DNA from: Endozoicomonas gorgoniicola
GTDB taxonomy: Bacteria > Pseudomonadota > Gammaproteobacteria > Pseudomonadales > Endozoicomonadaceae
Length of the DNA stretch: 64,000 nucleotides
Assembly: GCF_025562715.2 (NCBI RefSeq)
Contig: NZ_JAPFCC010000001.1
Coordinates: 6,220,090-6,284,089 of the forward strand
Reading direction: 5' to 3'
The position numbers and the translations under genes are program-made. This document shows positions 1-9,320 of the stretch, piece by piece (position 1 is the stretch's first letter; each line of letters begins with the position of its first letter). Below the pieces are notes generated by a model. The model was not told the DNA's origin. It did no database searches and was given only the letters and a program-made list of their open reading frames with translations.

Positions 1-1
1 T

Positions 2-2080
2 GCTATTTCAAACAGCAACTGGGCTCGTATTGATAAAGAGAATGCCCGCCGACATATTGTTCGGCCAGATGAAACCCTTGCCATTATTGCTGAAAATTAC
101 GGGTTCGATGTTTACGAACTGATTTCCTACAACAATATTACCAATCCTGACCGGCTGATGACCGGGCAGACTATTTATATTCCAATCGAACAGTTGCCGG
201 TTCAGTCAGGGAGGCAGGAGATGAACTCTCTTGATGCCCAGTCATTCCCTCCAAGAGAAGCCAGACCGACCCAGGAAGAATATTATAAATTGCAGCAATG
301 GCTGGAAGACCCAAATATGGGTTCTGGTGTAGACAGTGTTGATTATAACTACCAGCTGAATTCAGCGAACCCGAAGCCACCTTTAAAACAAAGCCCACAA
401 CAGACTGGCTTTGACCTGCCTATTGATAATGATGCCAAAATGCTGAATCAGGGCATAGCTGTCAAGGCGAAGGTTGAAACAGATACTGAAGCAGAAATGG
501 ACGAATCCGAAAACACATCGGAAAACGTACCTGATGATTCTTCGCCATCTCTGGAAGCTTTTGGTGAGCGACCTTATGCCTATTACGGCAGCGGGGAGGA
601 CCTGGCGGAAGTTCTGCAGAATTTTGCGGCCAGTTATTATATTCCCACTATTCTGGCTGAAGATCTGGAAGGGCAGGTTAATGGTAAAATAGGGCCGCTG
701 ACGCCGATTGACTTTCTGGATCACATGTCCAATGTCTATGGCTTTATCTGGTATTTCGATGGACATACGCTCTACGTTTACAACGGTAATGCTGCCCAGC
801 AAAAGATTATCAGCCTGAACTACATGAGCATTGATAAATTCAAGAAAACGCTCAAACGTGTGGGGATCTGGGATGGTCGGTTTTTCTGGAAAGAACAGCC
901 AAAGAATGGGCTGGTTTATGTTTCCGGTCCGCCTCGCTATGTTGAAATGGTGACTCAGACCGCAGAGCTTTTGGATAAAAAAGAAGGTGACCGGCAAAAA
1001 AGTCAGCTGTCCGTAAGAATGTTCCGCCTGAAGTACGCCTGGGCGACAGACAAGCAGTTTAACTTTCGGGGTCAGCAGGTTGTGGTGCCGGGCGTTTCTA
1101 CATTGTTGCGCAGTATTATCAGCGGTGGCGGCGTTGCCCAGGTTACCCGACAGACTCTGGCAACGCCTTCTCTCAAGCCTGCTCAGGGTGTGACACGGTC
1201 AGCAGAAAGAAAAGCCGCTGTTAGAGCCGCTCAGGATGCTGCCAGCTCCGGGGCGCAGCAGTTGAATGCAGGAGCAGAGGCTGAGAAAGTATTGATTAAT
1301 GCAGACCCCCGGCTGAATGCGATTATCGTGCATGATCTTGAGTCTAAGATGCCCATGTATGAAGAACTGATTAAATCCCTGGATAAACCCTCAGCCCAGG
1401 TAGAAGTCAGTGTTTCGATTATTGATGTGAATTCACAGGATATTTCTGCGTTAGGGGTTGACTGGAATAACACGCGTGGAACCAACTCTGAACTTAAGTT
1501 CGATCCGGCAGGCTCTGCACACGCCAAGGACTTTCAGTCATTCACCACGGTGGTGGGTATGAACCTGGGAAGCTTTAATGCGCGGCTGAGTCTGCTGGCA
1601 GATGAAGGTCGTGCAAAGGTAGTGTCCAGACCATCCATACTGACACTGGACAACCTTGAAGCCGTTTTTGATAGCAGCAGTACCTTTTATGTCAAAGTGG
1701 AAAGCACCGAAGACGCTGAGTTGTTTCCGGTGACATCCGGAACCGTTGTACAAGTGACCCCAAGAATTGTTAACGAGAAAAAAGGCCGGAAAATTCACAT
1801 GAGCGTGAATATCCAGAACGGTGGTGACGAGACAGCAGAAGGCGCTTCACTGCCCAAAGTCACTAACAGCTCAATCAGTACCCAGGCGGTTGTTAATGAA
1901 TCTGAAAGCCTGCTGATCGGTGGTTTTGTTCAGGAAACAGAAACCGAGAATGCGACAAAAGTTCCGGTTCTTGGGGATATTCCAGTCCTCGGTACACTGT
2001 TTCGAAATGAAAAAACGGTTAATCGCCAGCAGGTTCGCCTGTTCCTTATCTCTCCCCGGATTATCAATATCGATACCTGA
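2..2080 (+). CDS. sctC: Type III secretion outer-membrane secretin (SctC family) with N-terminal LysM domain, 5' partial
   Basis: The frame is open from the window edge, so the gene starts upstream; at least 692 residues are visible. Fragment residues about 17-62 form a LysM peptidoglycan-binding domain (HIVRPDETLAIIAENYGF ... NPDRLMTGQTIYIP). From about residue 190 the protein reads as a type III secretion SctC/YscC/EscC secretin: an N0 region (YYGSGEDLAEVLQNFAASY, GPLTPIDFLDHMSNVYGFIW), N1/N3-like modules (NAIIVHDLESKMPMYEELI), then the C-terminal secretin barrel (VVSRPSILTLDNLEAVFD, PVLGDIPVLGTLFRNE). SctC oligomers form the outer-membrane ring of the injectisome. About 150 residues of polar linker separate LysM from N0. 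No other type III gene follows, so the rest of the system should lie to the left. The start is unknown; the LysM fusion is unusual for SctC. Confidence 0.9.
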   Translation, partial: AISNSNWARIDKENARRHIVRPDETLAIIAENYGFDVYELISYNNITNPDRLMTGQTIYIPIEQLPVQSGRQEMNSLDAQSFPPREARPTQEEYYKLQQWLEDPNMGSGVDSVDYNYQLNSANPKPPLKQSPQQTGFDLPIDNDAKMLNQGIAVKAKVETDTEAEMDESENTSENVPDDSSPSLEAFGERPYAYYGSGEDLAEVLQNFAASYYIPTILAEDLEGQVNGKIGPLTPIDFLDHMSNVYGFIWYFDGHTLYVYNGNAAQQKIISLNYMSIDKFKKTLKRVGIWDGRFFWKEQPKNGLVYVSGPPRYVEMVTQTAELLDKKEGDRQKSQLSVRMFRLKYAWATDKQFNFRGQQVVVPGVSTLLRSIISGGGVAQVTRQTLATPSLKPAQGVTRSAERKAAVRAAQDAASSGAQQLNAGAEAEKVLINADPRLNAIIVHDLESKMPMYEELIKSLDKPSAQVEVSVSIIDVNSQDISALGVDWNNTRGTNSELKFDPAGSAHAKDFQSFTTVVGMNLGSFNARLSLLADEGRAKVVSRPSILTLDNLEAVFDSSSTFYVKVESTEDAELFPVTSGTVVQVTPRIVNEKKGRKIHMSVNIQNGGDETAEGASLPKVTNSSISTQAVVNESESLLIGGFVQETETENATKVPVLGDIPVLGTLFRNEKTVNRQQVRLFLISPRIINIDT

Positions 2081-2094
2081 TCAGGTATCGATAT
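2067..2094. repeat. Perfect 28-bp palindrome over the secretin stop codon
   Basis: The half-site ATATCGATACCTGA is followed directly by its exact reverse complement. The TGA stop of the secretin is the last three bases of the left half. There is no T-run, so it is not a classic intrinsic terminator; it could be a transcript-end hairpin or a protein-binding site. Confidence 0.6.
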
Positions 2095-2230
2095 CACTTT
2101 CGCATTCCGCTGTCCGCTGTCCACTATCCGTTGATGGGTGCTTCCTTTCCTTATTGCTCGTAATTATTCGTAATTATTCGCAATTGGTCGTATGATAGTT
2201 TTCCATGACCTTAAGGGCTGGAAAAAAACA

Positions 2231-3844
2231 ATGGCTGTAGCTTTAAAAAAAACAATGAAAACAGCAGACTTTGATGTCTTTGTTATGGGCGGTGGCATCA
2301 ATGGCGCAGGGATTGCGGTCGATTGCGCCGGGCGAGGCCTGAAGGTTGGGCTTTGCGAAAAAGATGACCTGGCGGGTGCGACTTCATCGTCCAGCAGTAA
2401 GTTGATTCATGGTGGCCTCAGATATCTTGAGCATTATGAGTTTCGACTGGTCAGAGAAGCCCTGGCTGAACGTGAAGTGTTGTTAAAAATAGCGCCCCAT
2501 ATTGCCAGACCAATGCGTTTCTGTTTGCCTCACCGGCCTCAGCTCAGACCTGCCTGGTTAATTCGGGCAGGACTGTTTCTCTATGACTACCTCAGTTCCC
2601 GGGTGTCTTTGCCCGGATCACAAAAAGTCTGGTTTTCAGAAACCTCCCCCCTGAAATCGGAGTTTGTTCAGGGCTTTGAATACTCTGATGCCTGGGTCGA
2701 TGATGCCCGGCTGGTGGTGTTGAATGCGATGTCTTTGCAGCGTCTGGGTGGTACGGTTCTGACCCGGACAGAAGCGGTGAAAGCATGGTGTGACAATCAA
2801 CTCTGGCATGTTTTGCTGAAAGACCGGCTGACAGGCAGAGAAACCGAAGTAACCTGTCATGCCCTGGTTAACGCAGCGGGTCCCTGGGTGAGCTCCCTAT
2901 TTGATTCTGTACTCAGTGAACAGGCTCCACGGCGGATACGGTTAATTAAAGGCAGTCATATCGTGGTGCCAAAGCTTCACGATGAACCGAGAGCTTTTAT
3001 TCTGCAGAATCAGGATGGACGCATTGTTTTTGTGACGCCCTGGCTGGAGCAGTTCTCCCTGATTGGTACGACGGATGTTGAATACAATGGCGATCCGGTT
3101 TCAGCATCCTGTTCTGAAGAAGAACAGCGCTATTTATGTGACGTTGTTAATCAGCATTTTAAAAACAAGGTATCGCCAGAGGATGTTATCTGGAGTTACT
3201 CAGGTGTGAGGCCATTGTGTGAGGATGAATCCGATTCACCACAGGCGATTACCAGGGATTACACCATTGAGCTTGAAGATGTAGAAGGTCGTGTGCCGTT
3301 GTTGTCAGTGTTTGGCGGTAAGCTGACGACCTATCGCAAACTGGCAGAGGCCGCTTCTGAGAAACTGTCGGGCTATTTTCCGGAGATGCGCTCGTCATGG
3401 ACAGCAGACCATCGCCTTCCGGGGACTGATGGGTTTGAGTCTCCCGAGTCGTTTATAGAAAGTCTTCAGAATGCCTATCCATGGCTGAGTGATTCATTTG
3501 CCCGCAGGCTTTGTCAAAGTTATGGCTCTTTGTCGAGGCAATGGTTGCAGGAAGCGTCCAGTCCAGATGACCTTGGGCAATATTTTGGAGCCGACCTTTA
3601 TGCCGCCGAAGTGGATTATCTGATACTCAACGAGTGGGCTTACAGTGTCGATGATATACTCTGGCGCCGCAGTAAACTGGGGATGTTTCTGTCAGATGAC
3701 CAGGCTGGTGTACTGGAGGATTACCTTCGGAAACGGCTTCCCGAGTTAGTGCCTGAACGATTTTCACCGTCTGAAAGCGACATCTTGATCAGTCAGGCTA
3801 ACCATAAGCCAGATCGAGACGATAGTATTATTAATAATCTATAA
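2231..3844 (+). CDS. glpD: Aerobic glycerol-3-phosphate dehydrogenase
   Basis: FAD-dependent membrane-associated enzyme that oxidises sn-glycerol 3-phosphate to dihydroxyacetone phosphate and feeds electrons to quinone. The N-terminus has the dinucleotide-binding motif GGGINGAGIAVDCAGRG and the family signature SSSSSKLIHGGLRYLEHYEF; later come FGGKLTTYRKLAE and a C-terminal GlpD cap domain. Length (about 537 aa) is normal. An in-frame ATG at 2192 has no ribosome-binding site; ATG 2231 has AAGGG about 13 bases upstream and gives a protein beginning MAVALKKT; ATG 2255 is a further possibility. No glpF, glpK or glpR is next to it, so it appears monocistronic. The next gene starts 38 bases downstream. 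Confidence 0.93.
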   Translation: MAVALKKTMKTADFDVFVMGGGINGAGIAVDCAGRGLKVGLCEKDDLAGATSSSSSKLIHGGLRYLEHYEFRLVREALAEREVLLKIAPHIARPMRFCLPHRPQLRPAWLIRAGLFLYDYLSSRVSLPGSQKVWFSETSPLKSEFVQGFEYSDAWVDDARLVVLNAMSLQRLGGTVLTRTEAVKAWCDNQLWHVLLKDRLTGRETEVTCHALVNAAGPWVSSLFDSVLSEQAPRRIRLIKGSHIVVPKLHDEPRAFILQNQDGRIVFVTPWLEQFSLIGTTDVEYNGDPVSASCSEEEQRYLCDVVNQHFKNKVSPEDVIWSYSGVRPLCEDESDSPQAITRDYTIELEDVEGRVPLLSVFGGKLTTYRKLAEAASEKLSGYFPEMRSSWTADHRLPGTDGFESPESFIESLQNAYPWLSDSFARRLCQSYGSLSRQWLQEASSPDDLGQYFGADLYAAEVDYLILNEWAYSVDDILWRRSKLGMFLSDDQAGVLEDYLRKRLPELVPERFSPSESDILISQANHKPDRDDSIINNL

Positions 3845-3881
3845 TCCTTTTATTATTCTTATTTGGCTTATCCGACATTCA

Positions 3882-4802
3882 ATGGAATCCTTAAAAGCAC
3901 TCTACCAGTGTCGTCAAATTGTTGCCATCGGTGGTGGGCACGGTTTAGGACGTGTCATGGCCAGCCTTGGCTTTATGGAAGAAAAGCTGGCAGGCATTGT
4001 TGCCACCACCGATGATGGCGGATCAACAGGCCGGCTCAGAGAAGCCAGTGGGTGTATCGCCTGGGGCGATCTGCGCAACTGCCTTAACCAGCTTTGTTCT
4101 GACAGCCCTAACCTTGCCAGAATCCTGTTTGAATATCGCTTCAAAAACAGCGGGGAGCTCAGTGGTCACAATCTGGGCAACCTGATTATGCTGGCAATGG
4201 ATCAAATGTGTGTTCGCCCTCTGGATGCGGTTAACCTCATTCGCAAAATGTTGCAGGTTGGGGCGCAGCTTATTCCAATGTCTGAGGAACCCGCCAGACT
4301 GGCTGCCATGTTAAATGGTGAAAAAATAGTCGGAGAAACCATCATTGATGCATTGGATAAACGGCCTGACAAACTGATGCTGCTCCCTGATATCAAGCCG
4401 ACTTCGGAAGCCGTTTCCGTTATTGAACAGGCCGATATGATCATTCTGGGACCTGGCAGCTTCATGACCAGTATCCTGCCTTCTTTGCTGATGAAAGGCA
4501 TTGCTGAAGCGATTAACAATAACCCAAATGCCCTGAAGGTGTTTGTGGGTAATATCAATCCGGAGACGACTGTTGTCGGTAAACAGCCTATTGCCGAAAA
4601 GCTCGGCTGGATGAAAGAGATGACGGGGGTTTATCCTGACGTGTTGTTATGGCCTGAAGAGTATGACCGCCCGGAAGACGTTTGCTGTGCGATACGACAG
4701 CTGCCACTTTCTGACCTGCATCAGGAAGGGGCTCACAGCCGGGAAGCCATGAGAAAAGCTCTGGATCTTCTCGCACAGCAGCACCTTGCCAATAACGTCT
4801 GA
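3882..4802 (+). CDS. YvcK/CofD-like (UPF0052) putative gluconeogenesis factor
   Basis: 306 aa, full length. Matches the YvcK/YbhK branch of the CofD superfamily: IVAIGGGHGLGRVMASL at the N-terminus, TTDDGGSTGRLR, and GDLRNCLNQL, followed by LGPGSFMTSILPSL and FVGNINPETT. In Bacillus, YvcK is needed for growth on gluconeogenic carbon sources and for cell shape, and it binds UDP-sugars; the reaction in gammaproteobacteria is not established. It follows glpD on the same strand, which is at least metabolically compatible. It is convergent with the exopolysaccharide operon, with a shared hairpin between them. Confidence 0.85.
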   Translation: MESLKALYQCRQIVAIGGGHGLGRVMASLGFMEEKLAGIVATTDDGGSTGRLREASGCIAWGDLRNCLNQLCSDSPNLARILFEYRFKNSGELSGHNLGNLIMLAMDQMCVRPLDAVNLIRKMLQVGAQLIPMSEEPARLAAMLNGEKIVGETIIDALDKRPDKLMLLPDIKPTSEAVSVIEQADMIILGPGSFMTSILPSLLMKGIAEAINNNPNALKVFVGNINPETTVVGKQPIAEKLGWMKEMTGVYPDVLLWPEEYDRPEDVCCAIRQLPLSDLHQEGAHSREAMRKALDLLAQQHLANNV

Positions 4803-4805
4803 TAA

Positions 4806-4831
4806 GGGTAGTAATGTCCTGATTACTGCCC
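4806..4831. terminator. Hairpin between convergent genes, possible bidirectional terminator
   Basis: GGG-T-AGTAAT / ATTACT-G-CCC stem with a 6-base loop, followed by CTTT on the plus strand. It overlaps the stop codon of the minus-strand sugar transferase at 4823-4825. Confidence 0.5.
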
Positions 4832-5464
4832 CTTTCCGAGTACCATGACTGTAAATGTCTTGAACATAACGAAAGTGTCCATTTTTAACCAGTCCAGAGG
4901 GCTGCTCAGCGCCAGCGCATAAGCGTGGTCGTAGGCCACTTTGTTGCGGACGTCGTCAATGCTTTCATCGTATCCAAGGTTAACCTGAGCAAGACCGGTC
5001 AGGCCGGGTACTACGTCGTAGGTGCGTTCCGTATAAAAGGGAATATTACTTTCCAGCCTGTTGCACATACCGGGGCGCTCAGGTCTTGGTCCGACAATGG
5101 ACATATCGCCAACCAGTACATTCCATAGTTGTGGCAGTTCATCCAGACGGGTTTTTCTCAGGAAGTTACCCAGTTTGGTGATTCGTGGGTCATTTTTCTG
5201 CGCCCACACCGGGCCACTTTTGGCTTCGGCATCAGCACGCATGGAACGAAACTTAATCATTTGGAACAGGCTGATATAGTTGTCTCGCTGATAGCCAATT
5301 CGCATCTGCCGGTAAAAAACAGGCCCGGGGCTATCCATTTTGATCGCAATGGCGATAAGCGGAAACAGTGGCAGTGTCAGTACGAGCCCGATAATAGCAA
5401 CAGTCATGTCCATTGCCCGTTTACCAATGGCAGTAACGGGGTGAACATAAGTGACGTCTTTCAT
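4823..5464 (-). CDS. Initiating sugar-phosphate transferase (SypR-like polyprenyl-phosphate glycosyl-1-phosphate transferase)
   Basis: 213 aa. Belongs to the WcaJ/WbaP/PglC bacterial sugar transferase family, which moves a sugar 1-phosphate from a nucleotide sugar to undecaprenyl phosphate at the inner membrane, the first step of repeat-unit assembly. One membrane segment (about residues 18-40) is followed by the catalytic part: DSPGPVFYRQMRIGY, KFRSMRADAE, KNDPRITKLGNFLRKTRLDELPQ (in two runs), and GDMSIVGPRPERPG. The start is ATG 5464, preceded by AAGGAG; it lies 4 bases after the stop of the upstream glycosyltransferase. A longer in-frame ORF reaching 5584 would overlap that gene and is rejected. 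Last gene of the minus-strand exopolysaccharide arm, the position of sypR in Vibrio fischeri. Confidence 0.88.
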   Translation of the reverse strand: MKDVTYVHPVTAIGKRAMDMTVAIIGLVLTLPLFPLIAIAIKMDSPGPVFYRQMRIGYQRDNYISLFQMIKFRSMRADAEAKSGPVWAQKNDPRITKLGNFLRKTRLDELPQLWNVLVGDMSIVGPRPERPGMCNRLESNIPFYTERTYDVVPGLTGLAQVNLGYDESIDDVRNKVAYDHAYALALSSPLDWLKMDTFVMFKTFTVMVLGKGQ

Positions 5465-5468
5465 AACG

Positions 5469-6698
5469 TTATACTCCTTGGGTACTTCCCTTGCTTTTTT
5501 TGACTGCCGAACCGGGTTCGACCTTTTTCCATTGCCCTGACTCCAGACCAAAGGCGTATCGGAGTAATCCGATGCCCATGGCAAGGTGTCCGGAAACGAT
5601 GTAATAAATCACTCTCAAAGGCTTCCAGCCGGGCTGGCTGCCCGTCAGTATGTAAAGCCCTGAAACCAGATAAGCGATTAACTGTCCAGTAAAAGCCAGT
5701 GTGTAAAACCAGTGGTGGGGAGCCAGCCAGGCTGATGAAACCAGCGCCAGAAAGAGAAAAGCCGGCATCATTGGGCGCAGGAATTTGCCAGAGAAAAAGT
5801 TAAAGGCGATCTTGCCAAAACGTGGCTGCAATAAACCAATGCAGCGAATAGCCTGCTGAACATTGCCTGCTGCAATTCGTTTGCGACGACTGAAGTCCAT
5901 CTCATTGCAGGCCTGTTCCAGTTCGACCGCAACAATCCTTGGGTCATAAAGGCATTTGTAGCCCTTCATGACGATACTGACGGGCAGAACAAAATCGTCA
6001 TTGATGGTGTCCGGAGGTAGTCGTTCAAACAGTTTGCGGCGAAATCCATAAAATGCGCCATGGACACCCAAAGTAGCGCCAATCGCACTCTCACGGGTCT
6101 TAATCTGACGCTGGTACGCCCAGTAAGCCTGTTCGCCTGCACTGAGTGACTGGAAAAACTGATAGCTGCCGCACACGACACCGGTATCGTCTTCACTGAG
6201 CTGGGAGGCAGTGATCAATAAGCTGTCTATGGATAGCAGTGCTGAAACATCGGAGAGAACCACCACATCACAGTTGCAGAGACTGATCGCTTCATTCAGA
6301 ACAGCGACTTTGCCACAGTTGTCCGGCTTATCGACCACATCAATGGTGAGATGTCTGTTCTCTCTGGCTTTTGCGGCACCCCGGGCGATGTCAGCTGTTT
6401 CATCGGTGCAGCCATCGCAGACAATAATGATGCGCAGTTTGTTTTCCGGGTAGTCCAGTGTGCCGAGGTTGTAGATTTTGTCTGAAATGGTGTCAGCCTC
6501 ATTGTGGGCAGGCATGACCAGACAGATTCTGGGTAACATCAGATCGAGAGGCGTAACATTAAAATGCCGGTGAAAATAGGGCGGTGGCGAGGGATGTTTT
6601 CTGGACAGTACGCGCAGTAACAAAGGGTACCCTGCATGATGATAAATAATCACTATGCACGCGACAATAAACAGGGTAAGAGCTAACCCGTCAAGCAT
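5469..6698 (-). CDS. Membrane glycosyltransferase family 2 (SypQ-like)
   Basis: 409 aa from ATG 6698, which has GGAGGG upstream and overlaps the preceding stop by 8 bases. N-terminal membrane segment (about 1-22), then a GT-A domain: RICLVMPAHNEADTISDKI, IIIVCDGCTDETADIA, VVVLSDVSALL, and TINDDFVLPVSIVMKGYKC with the acidic DD of processive GT2 enzymes. A QxxRW-like position reads FSRRKRIAAGNVQQ. The C-terminus has two or three membrane segments. Predicted to add or polymerise sugars on a lipid-linked precursor at the inner membrane. Order and type match SypQ. The substrate cannot be told from sequence. Confidence 0.85.
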   Translation of the reverse strand: MLDGLALTLFIVACIVIIYHHAGYPLLLRVLSRKHPSPPPYFHRHFNVTPLDLMLPRICLVMPAHNEADTISDKIYNLGTLDYPENKLRIIIVCDGCTDETADIARGAAKARENRHLTIDVVDKPDNCGKVAVLNEAISLCNCDVVVLSDVSALLSIDSLLITASQLSEDDTGVVCGSYQFFQSLSAGEQAYWAYQRQIKTRESAIGATLGVHGAFYGFRRKLFERLPPDTINDDFVLPVSIVMKGYKCLYDPRIVAVELEQACNEMDFSRRKRIAAGNVQQAIRCIGLLQPRFGKIAFNFFSGKFLRPMMPAFLFLALVSSAWLAPHHWFYTLAFTGQLIAYLVSGLYILTGSQPGWKPLRVIYYIVSGHLAMGIGLLRYAFGLESGQWKKVEPGSAVKKSKGSTQGV

Positions 6699-7815
6699 CA
6701 CAGCCCTCCCCGGGTTTTCCCTGTCTTCCGAGGCTGTGCAGGTAATAACCCTGATATTGGGCAATCATGCGCTTCAGGTCGCCGTGTTCTCTCACAAAGG
6801 CTCTGGCAGACAGTCTGGCACTGTCAGAGCAGCCCTCTTCCAGTTGACGTTGCAGGGCTGTTGATAAGCTGTCGATATCGCCTGCAGGTACAAGCAAACC
6901 ATAATCCGGGGCAGTGGCTTCACTGCAGCCCCCTACATCGGTCATAACAACCTGTCTGCCACAGGCTTGTGCCTCTAAAGGCGACAATGGCAAACCTTCT
7001 CGCTGCGAAGCCAGGCAGAAGACGTCAATGGCACGGAAAAATTCCGGCATGTTCCCGACAACACCCAGAAAATGCACCCGGTCTGAAACACCAAGAGAGG
7101 CAGCTTGCTGCCGCAATGATGTTTCCAGCTCGCCGCCGCCCGCCAGTGCAAGGTGCGTGTTTTCGGGCAGTCGGGCAAAAGCGGAGAGAAGAATATCGTG
7201 GGACTTTACGGCGGTCAGCCGGGCTGCGCAGCCAATAACAGGTACATCCGTGGGAAGCCCAAGGTGGCGACGGGCCTGATTCTGGTCACCGGGGTGAAAG
7301 CGTTCAGTGTTGATGCCGTTCATGATGACTTCAGTGGGGAACATTGGAATGTAACGCTGAATGCTCTGTGCCACCAGTCGGGCGTCAGCAATAACGGTTG
7401 GCCTGAGCAGATGGAAAAAGGTGCCAACCAGAATTCTGCGCTTAAGGTTAGCCAGGTGCCAGGCATCGTGTTCCGTGTGAACATGACCGCAGCCTGCCAG
7501 CTTGGCAGCCAGCCCTCCATACAGCATGGGGCCAACATGGTGTGTGTGAACGACATCAACATTAAGGGAGCGAAGTAAATCTGCCAGCTGGCGAATAGTC
7601 GACAGCTGAATCCCCGGCGGCTTGTTAAGGGCATGCAGGCGGGGAACATTCTGCAATCTTGACCAGTTGTCCTTAAGAGAGGTCTCTGTTCCTTCAAGGC
7701 TGATGATGTGTACCTGCTCAGGGTTGTCTGCACCGCTTTGCAGATCGAGAACCATTGTCTCAATGCCGCCGGGAGCAAGCTGCTGTGCAATCTGGGCTAT
7801 AACAGGTTGTTTCAT
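6691..7815 (-). CDS. Glycosyltransferase family 4 (SypP-like)
   Basis: 374 aa, GT-B fold. The N-terminal acceptor domain begins IAQIAQQLAPGGIETMVLDL; the C-terminal donor domain has IGCAARLTAVKSHDILLSAF and the E-x7-E element REGLPLSPLEAQACGRQVV followed by TDVGGCSEA. A cytoplasmic enzyme using a nucleotide sugar. The start ATG overlaps the Wzz-like stop by 4 bases (ATGA), indicating translational coupling. Its place between the chain-length regulator and the GT2 enzyme matches sypP. Confidence 0.85.
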   Translation of the reverse strand: MKQPVIAQIAQQLAPGGIETMVLDLQSGADNPEQVHIISLEGTETSLKDNWSRLQNVPRLHALNKPPGIQLSTIRQLADLLRSLNVDVVHTHHVGPMLYGGLAAKLAGCGHVHTEHDAWHLANLKRRILVGTFFHLLRPTVIADARLVAQSIQRYIPMFPTEVIMNGINTERFHPGDQNQARRHLGLPTDVPVIGCAARLTAVKSHDILLSAFARLPENTHLALAGGGELETSLRQQAASLGVSDRVHFLGVVGNMPEFFRAIDVFCLASQREGLPLSPLEAQACGRQVVMTDVGGCSEATAPDYGLLVPAGDIDSLSTALQRQLEEGCSDSARLSARAFVREHGDLKRMIAQYQGYYLHSLGRQGKPGEGCDA

Positions 7816-9320
7816 GCGCTGGCTCCCTCTTCATGTGAGAATGAGTCGGTCTGCGGGTTATAAGTCAGTGGCAGAGCCTGGGGCATTGCTGGCAGACGGG
7901 TGATGACTGGTAAACCGGTCATTGTCTCCACGGTTTCTCTTAAACGCAGGCTGGTGTCTGATATTTCTGAAATAGCAGCCAGGCCTGTCCCTATACCAAG
8001 CCCGGCAAAAAAGCCGGCAACAATAAACAGGGCGGCTGGTATGACATTAGGCCGACTGGGAGTAAAAGGTTTGTCGATGACTTTTACCCGCTCCATCTCT
8101 TCATAGCGACCCAGGTCGCCCGATACCCTCGCCATCTCGTAACGATTCAGGAAATCTTCATACAGCTTGAGCTTGACGTCGTAATCCCGCTGTAACTCCG
8201 TCAGGCTACGCTCAACTTCCGCAAAATCCCGAACCCTGCTTTCAAGATTCAGGGACTGTTTTCGAATGCTTTCTACCTCATTTTTCAAGCCAATCACTCT
8301 GGCATTAGCATCCTGCACGGCCTGTAACTGGGATGCCAGAATGGTGGTGGTTGTACCCTGATTGCCAATATCCAGACTGCCAGCACTGGTGGCAGCAAGG
8401 TTCCAGAGTCGTTTAATGTCTTCCGGTGTAAGCTGAGAGGTTTCCGATATCAACCGTTTTCTCTCGGATTCAAGGCGTTCGAACTCTCTGGAAGCGGCAC
8501 GTACTTTACTGTGTTGTTCTGTGTAACGGGATCGCAGCATACTCAGATCGGCACGAATGGCGATCAGGCGCTCTTCGAGTTTTCCGATTACAGGGTTGGT
8601 CTGGGCCAGGTTGCCATTGAATTCTTCCATAGACGCTTCAGCGCCAGCGAGGTCTGTCATTTTTTCTGTCAACAGCTGCCTTAGCTCGGCCAGACGAGAA
8701 ATATTGGCTTTATGAAGTTGCGGCAGCTCCAGTGCGTATTTGGCTTTGTAATCGGACAGCCTTTTTTCCGCTGCCTTCAAATCCATTTTTTGCCGTTCAA
8801 GCTGGTTTTCCAGAAAGGCTTCTGAGGTGCTGGTCCAGGATTTATGGGGAGCCAGCACAATTTTCAGAAAGTGTTTGGTCACCGTCTCAAGCAGAAAGGC
8901 GATGTCTGTTCTGTTTTCTGAGCGATAGTAGATTTTGATCAGCTCACCACCAAAAACAATTGACAGTGAATTAGACAATTCAGCCAGCTGCTCATCCACA
9001 ATATTCTGTGGGGAGTCTTCGTTGATATAACCCAGATCTTTTGCAACAGCCCCAAGAACGTTCCGGCTTTTGAGAAGAATTTTCAACGCCGCCTGTCGTT
9101 CTTCCAGGTTGGTCGAAATGGAAAAGTCTTCCAGAATCGGGTTGAGTTCACTGGTATCCTGCAAAAGAATCGTGGTGTGAGCTTCATAAAACTTGGGTGT
9201 CAGAAAGCTCACGCCAAAACCGATCACAGGCATGATCAGCATGGGGATGACAATGGTGTAACGCCTCACCCAGGCAACATTCAAAAGCCGGAAAAGGTTT
9301 AGTAATACGTCGTTAGACAC
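7812..9320 (-). CDS. Polysaccharide chain-length determinant / co-polymerase (SypO-like, Wzz/GumC family)
   Basis: 502 aa. Inner-membrane polysaccharide co-polymerase controlling chain length. TM1 lies at about 20-40 (YTIVIPMLIMPVIGFGV), then a periplasmic Wzz domain (YEAHTTILLQDTSELNPIL), a long coiled coil (about 150-420), a proline-rich entry KPFTPSRPNVIP and TM2 near 445-465. There is no C-terminal tyrosine-kinase domain; the ATPase partner is encoded separately at 21832. The start is GTG 9320 preceded by GGAGGAAAAG, overlapping the lipoprotein stop by 8 bases. Confidence 0.88.
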   Translation of the reverse strand: MSNDVLLNLFRLLNVAWVRRYTIVIPMLIMPVIGFGVSFLTPKFYEAHTTILLQDTSELNPILEDFSISTNLEERQAALKILLKSRNVLGAVAKDLGYINEDSPQNIVDEQLAELSNSLSIVFGGELIKIYYRSENRTDIAFLLETVTKHFLKIVLAPHKSWTSTSEAFLENQLERQKMDLKAAEKRLSDYKAKYALELPQLHKANISRLAELRQLLTEKMTDLAGAEASMEEFNGNLAQTNPVIGKLEERLIAIRADLSMLRSRYTEQHSKVRAASREFERLESERKRLISETSQLTPEDIKRLWNLAATSAGSLDIGNQGTTTTILASQLQAVQDANARVIGLKNEVESIRKQSLNLESRVRDFAEVERSLTELQRDYDVKLKLYEDFLNRYEMARVSGDLGRYEEMERVKVIDKPFTPSRPNVIPAALFIVAGFFAGLGIGTGLAAISEISDTSLRLRETVETMTGLPVITRLPAMPQALPLTYNPQTDSFSHEEGASA

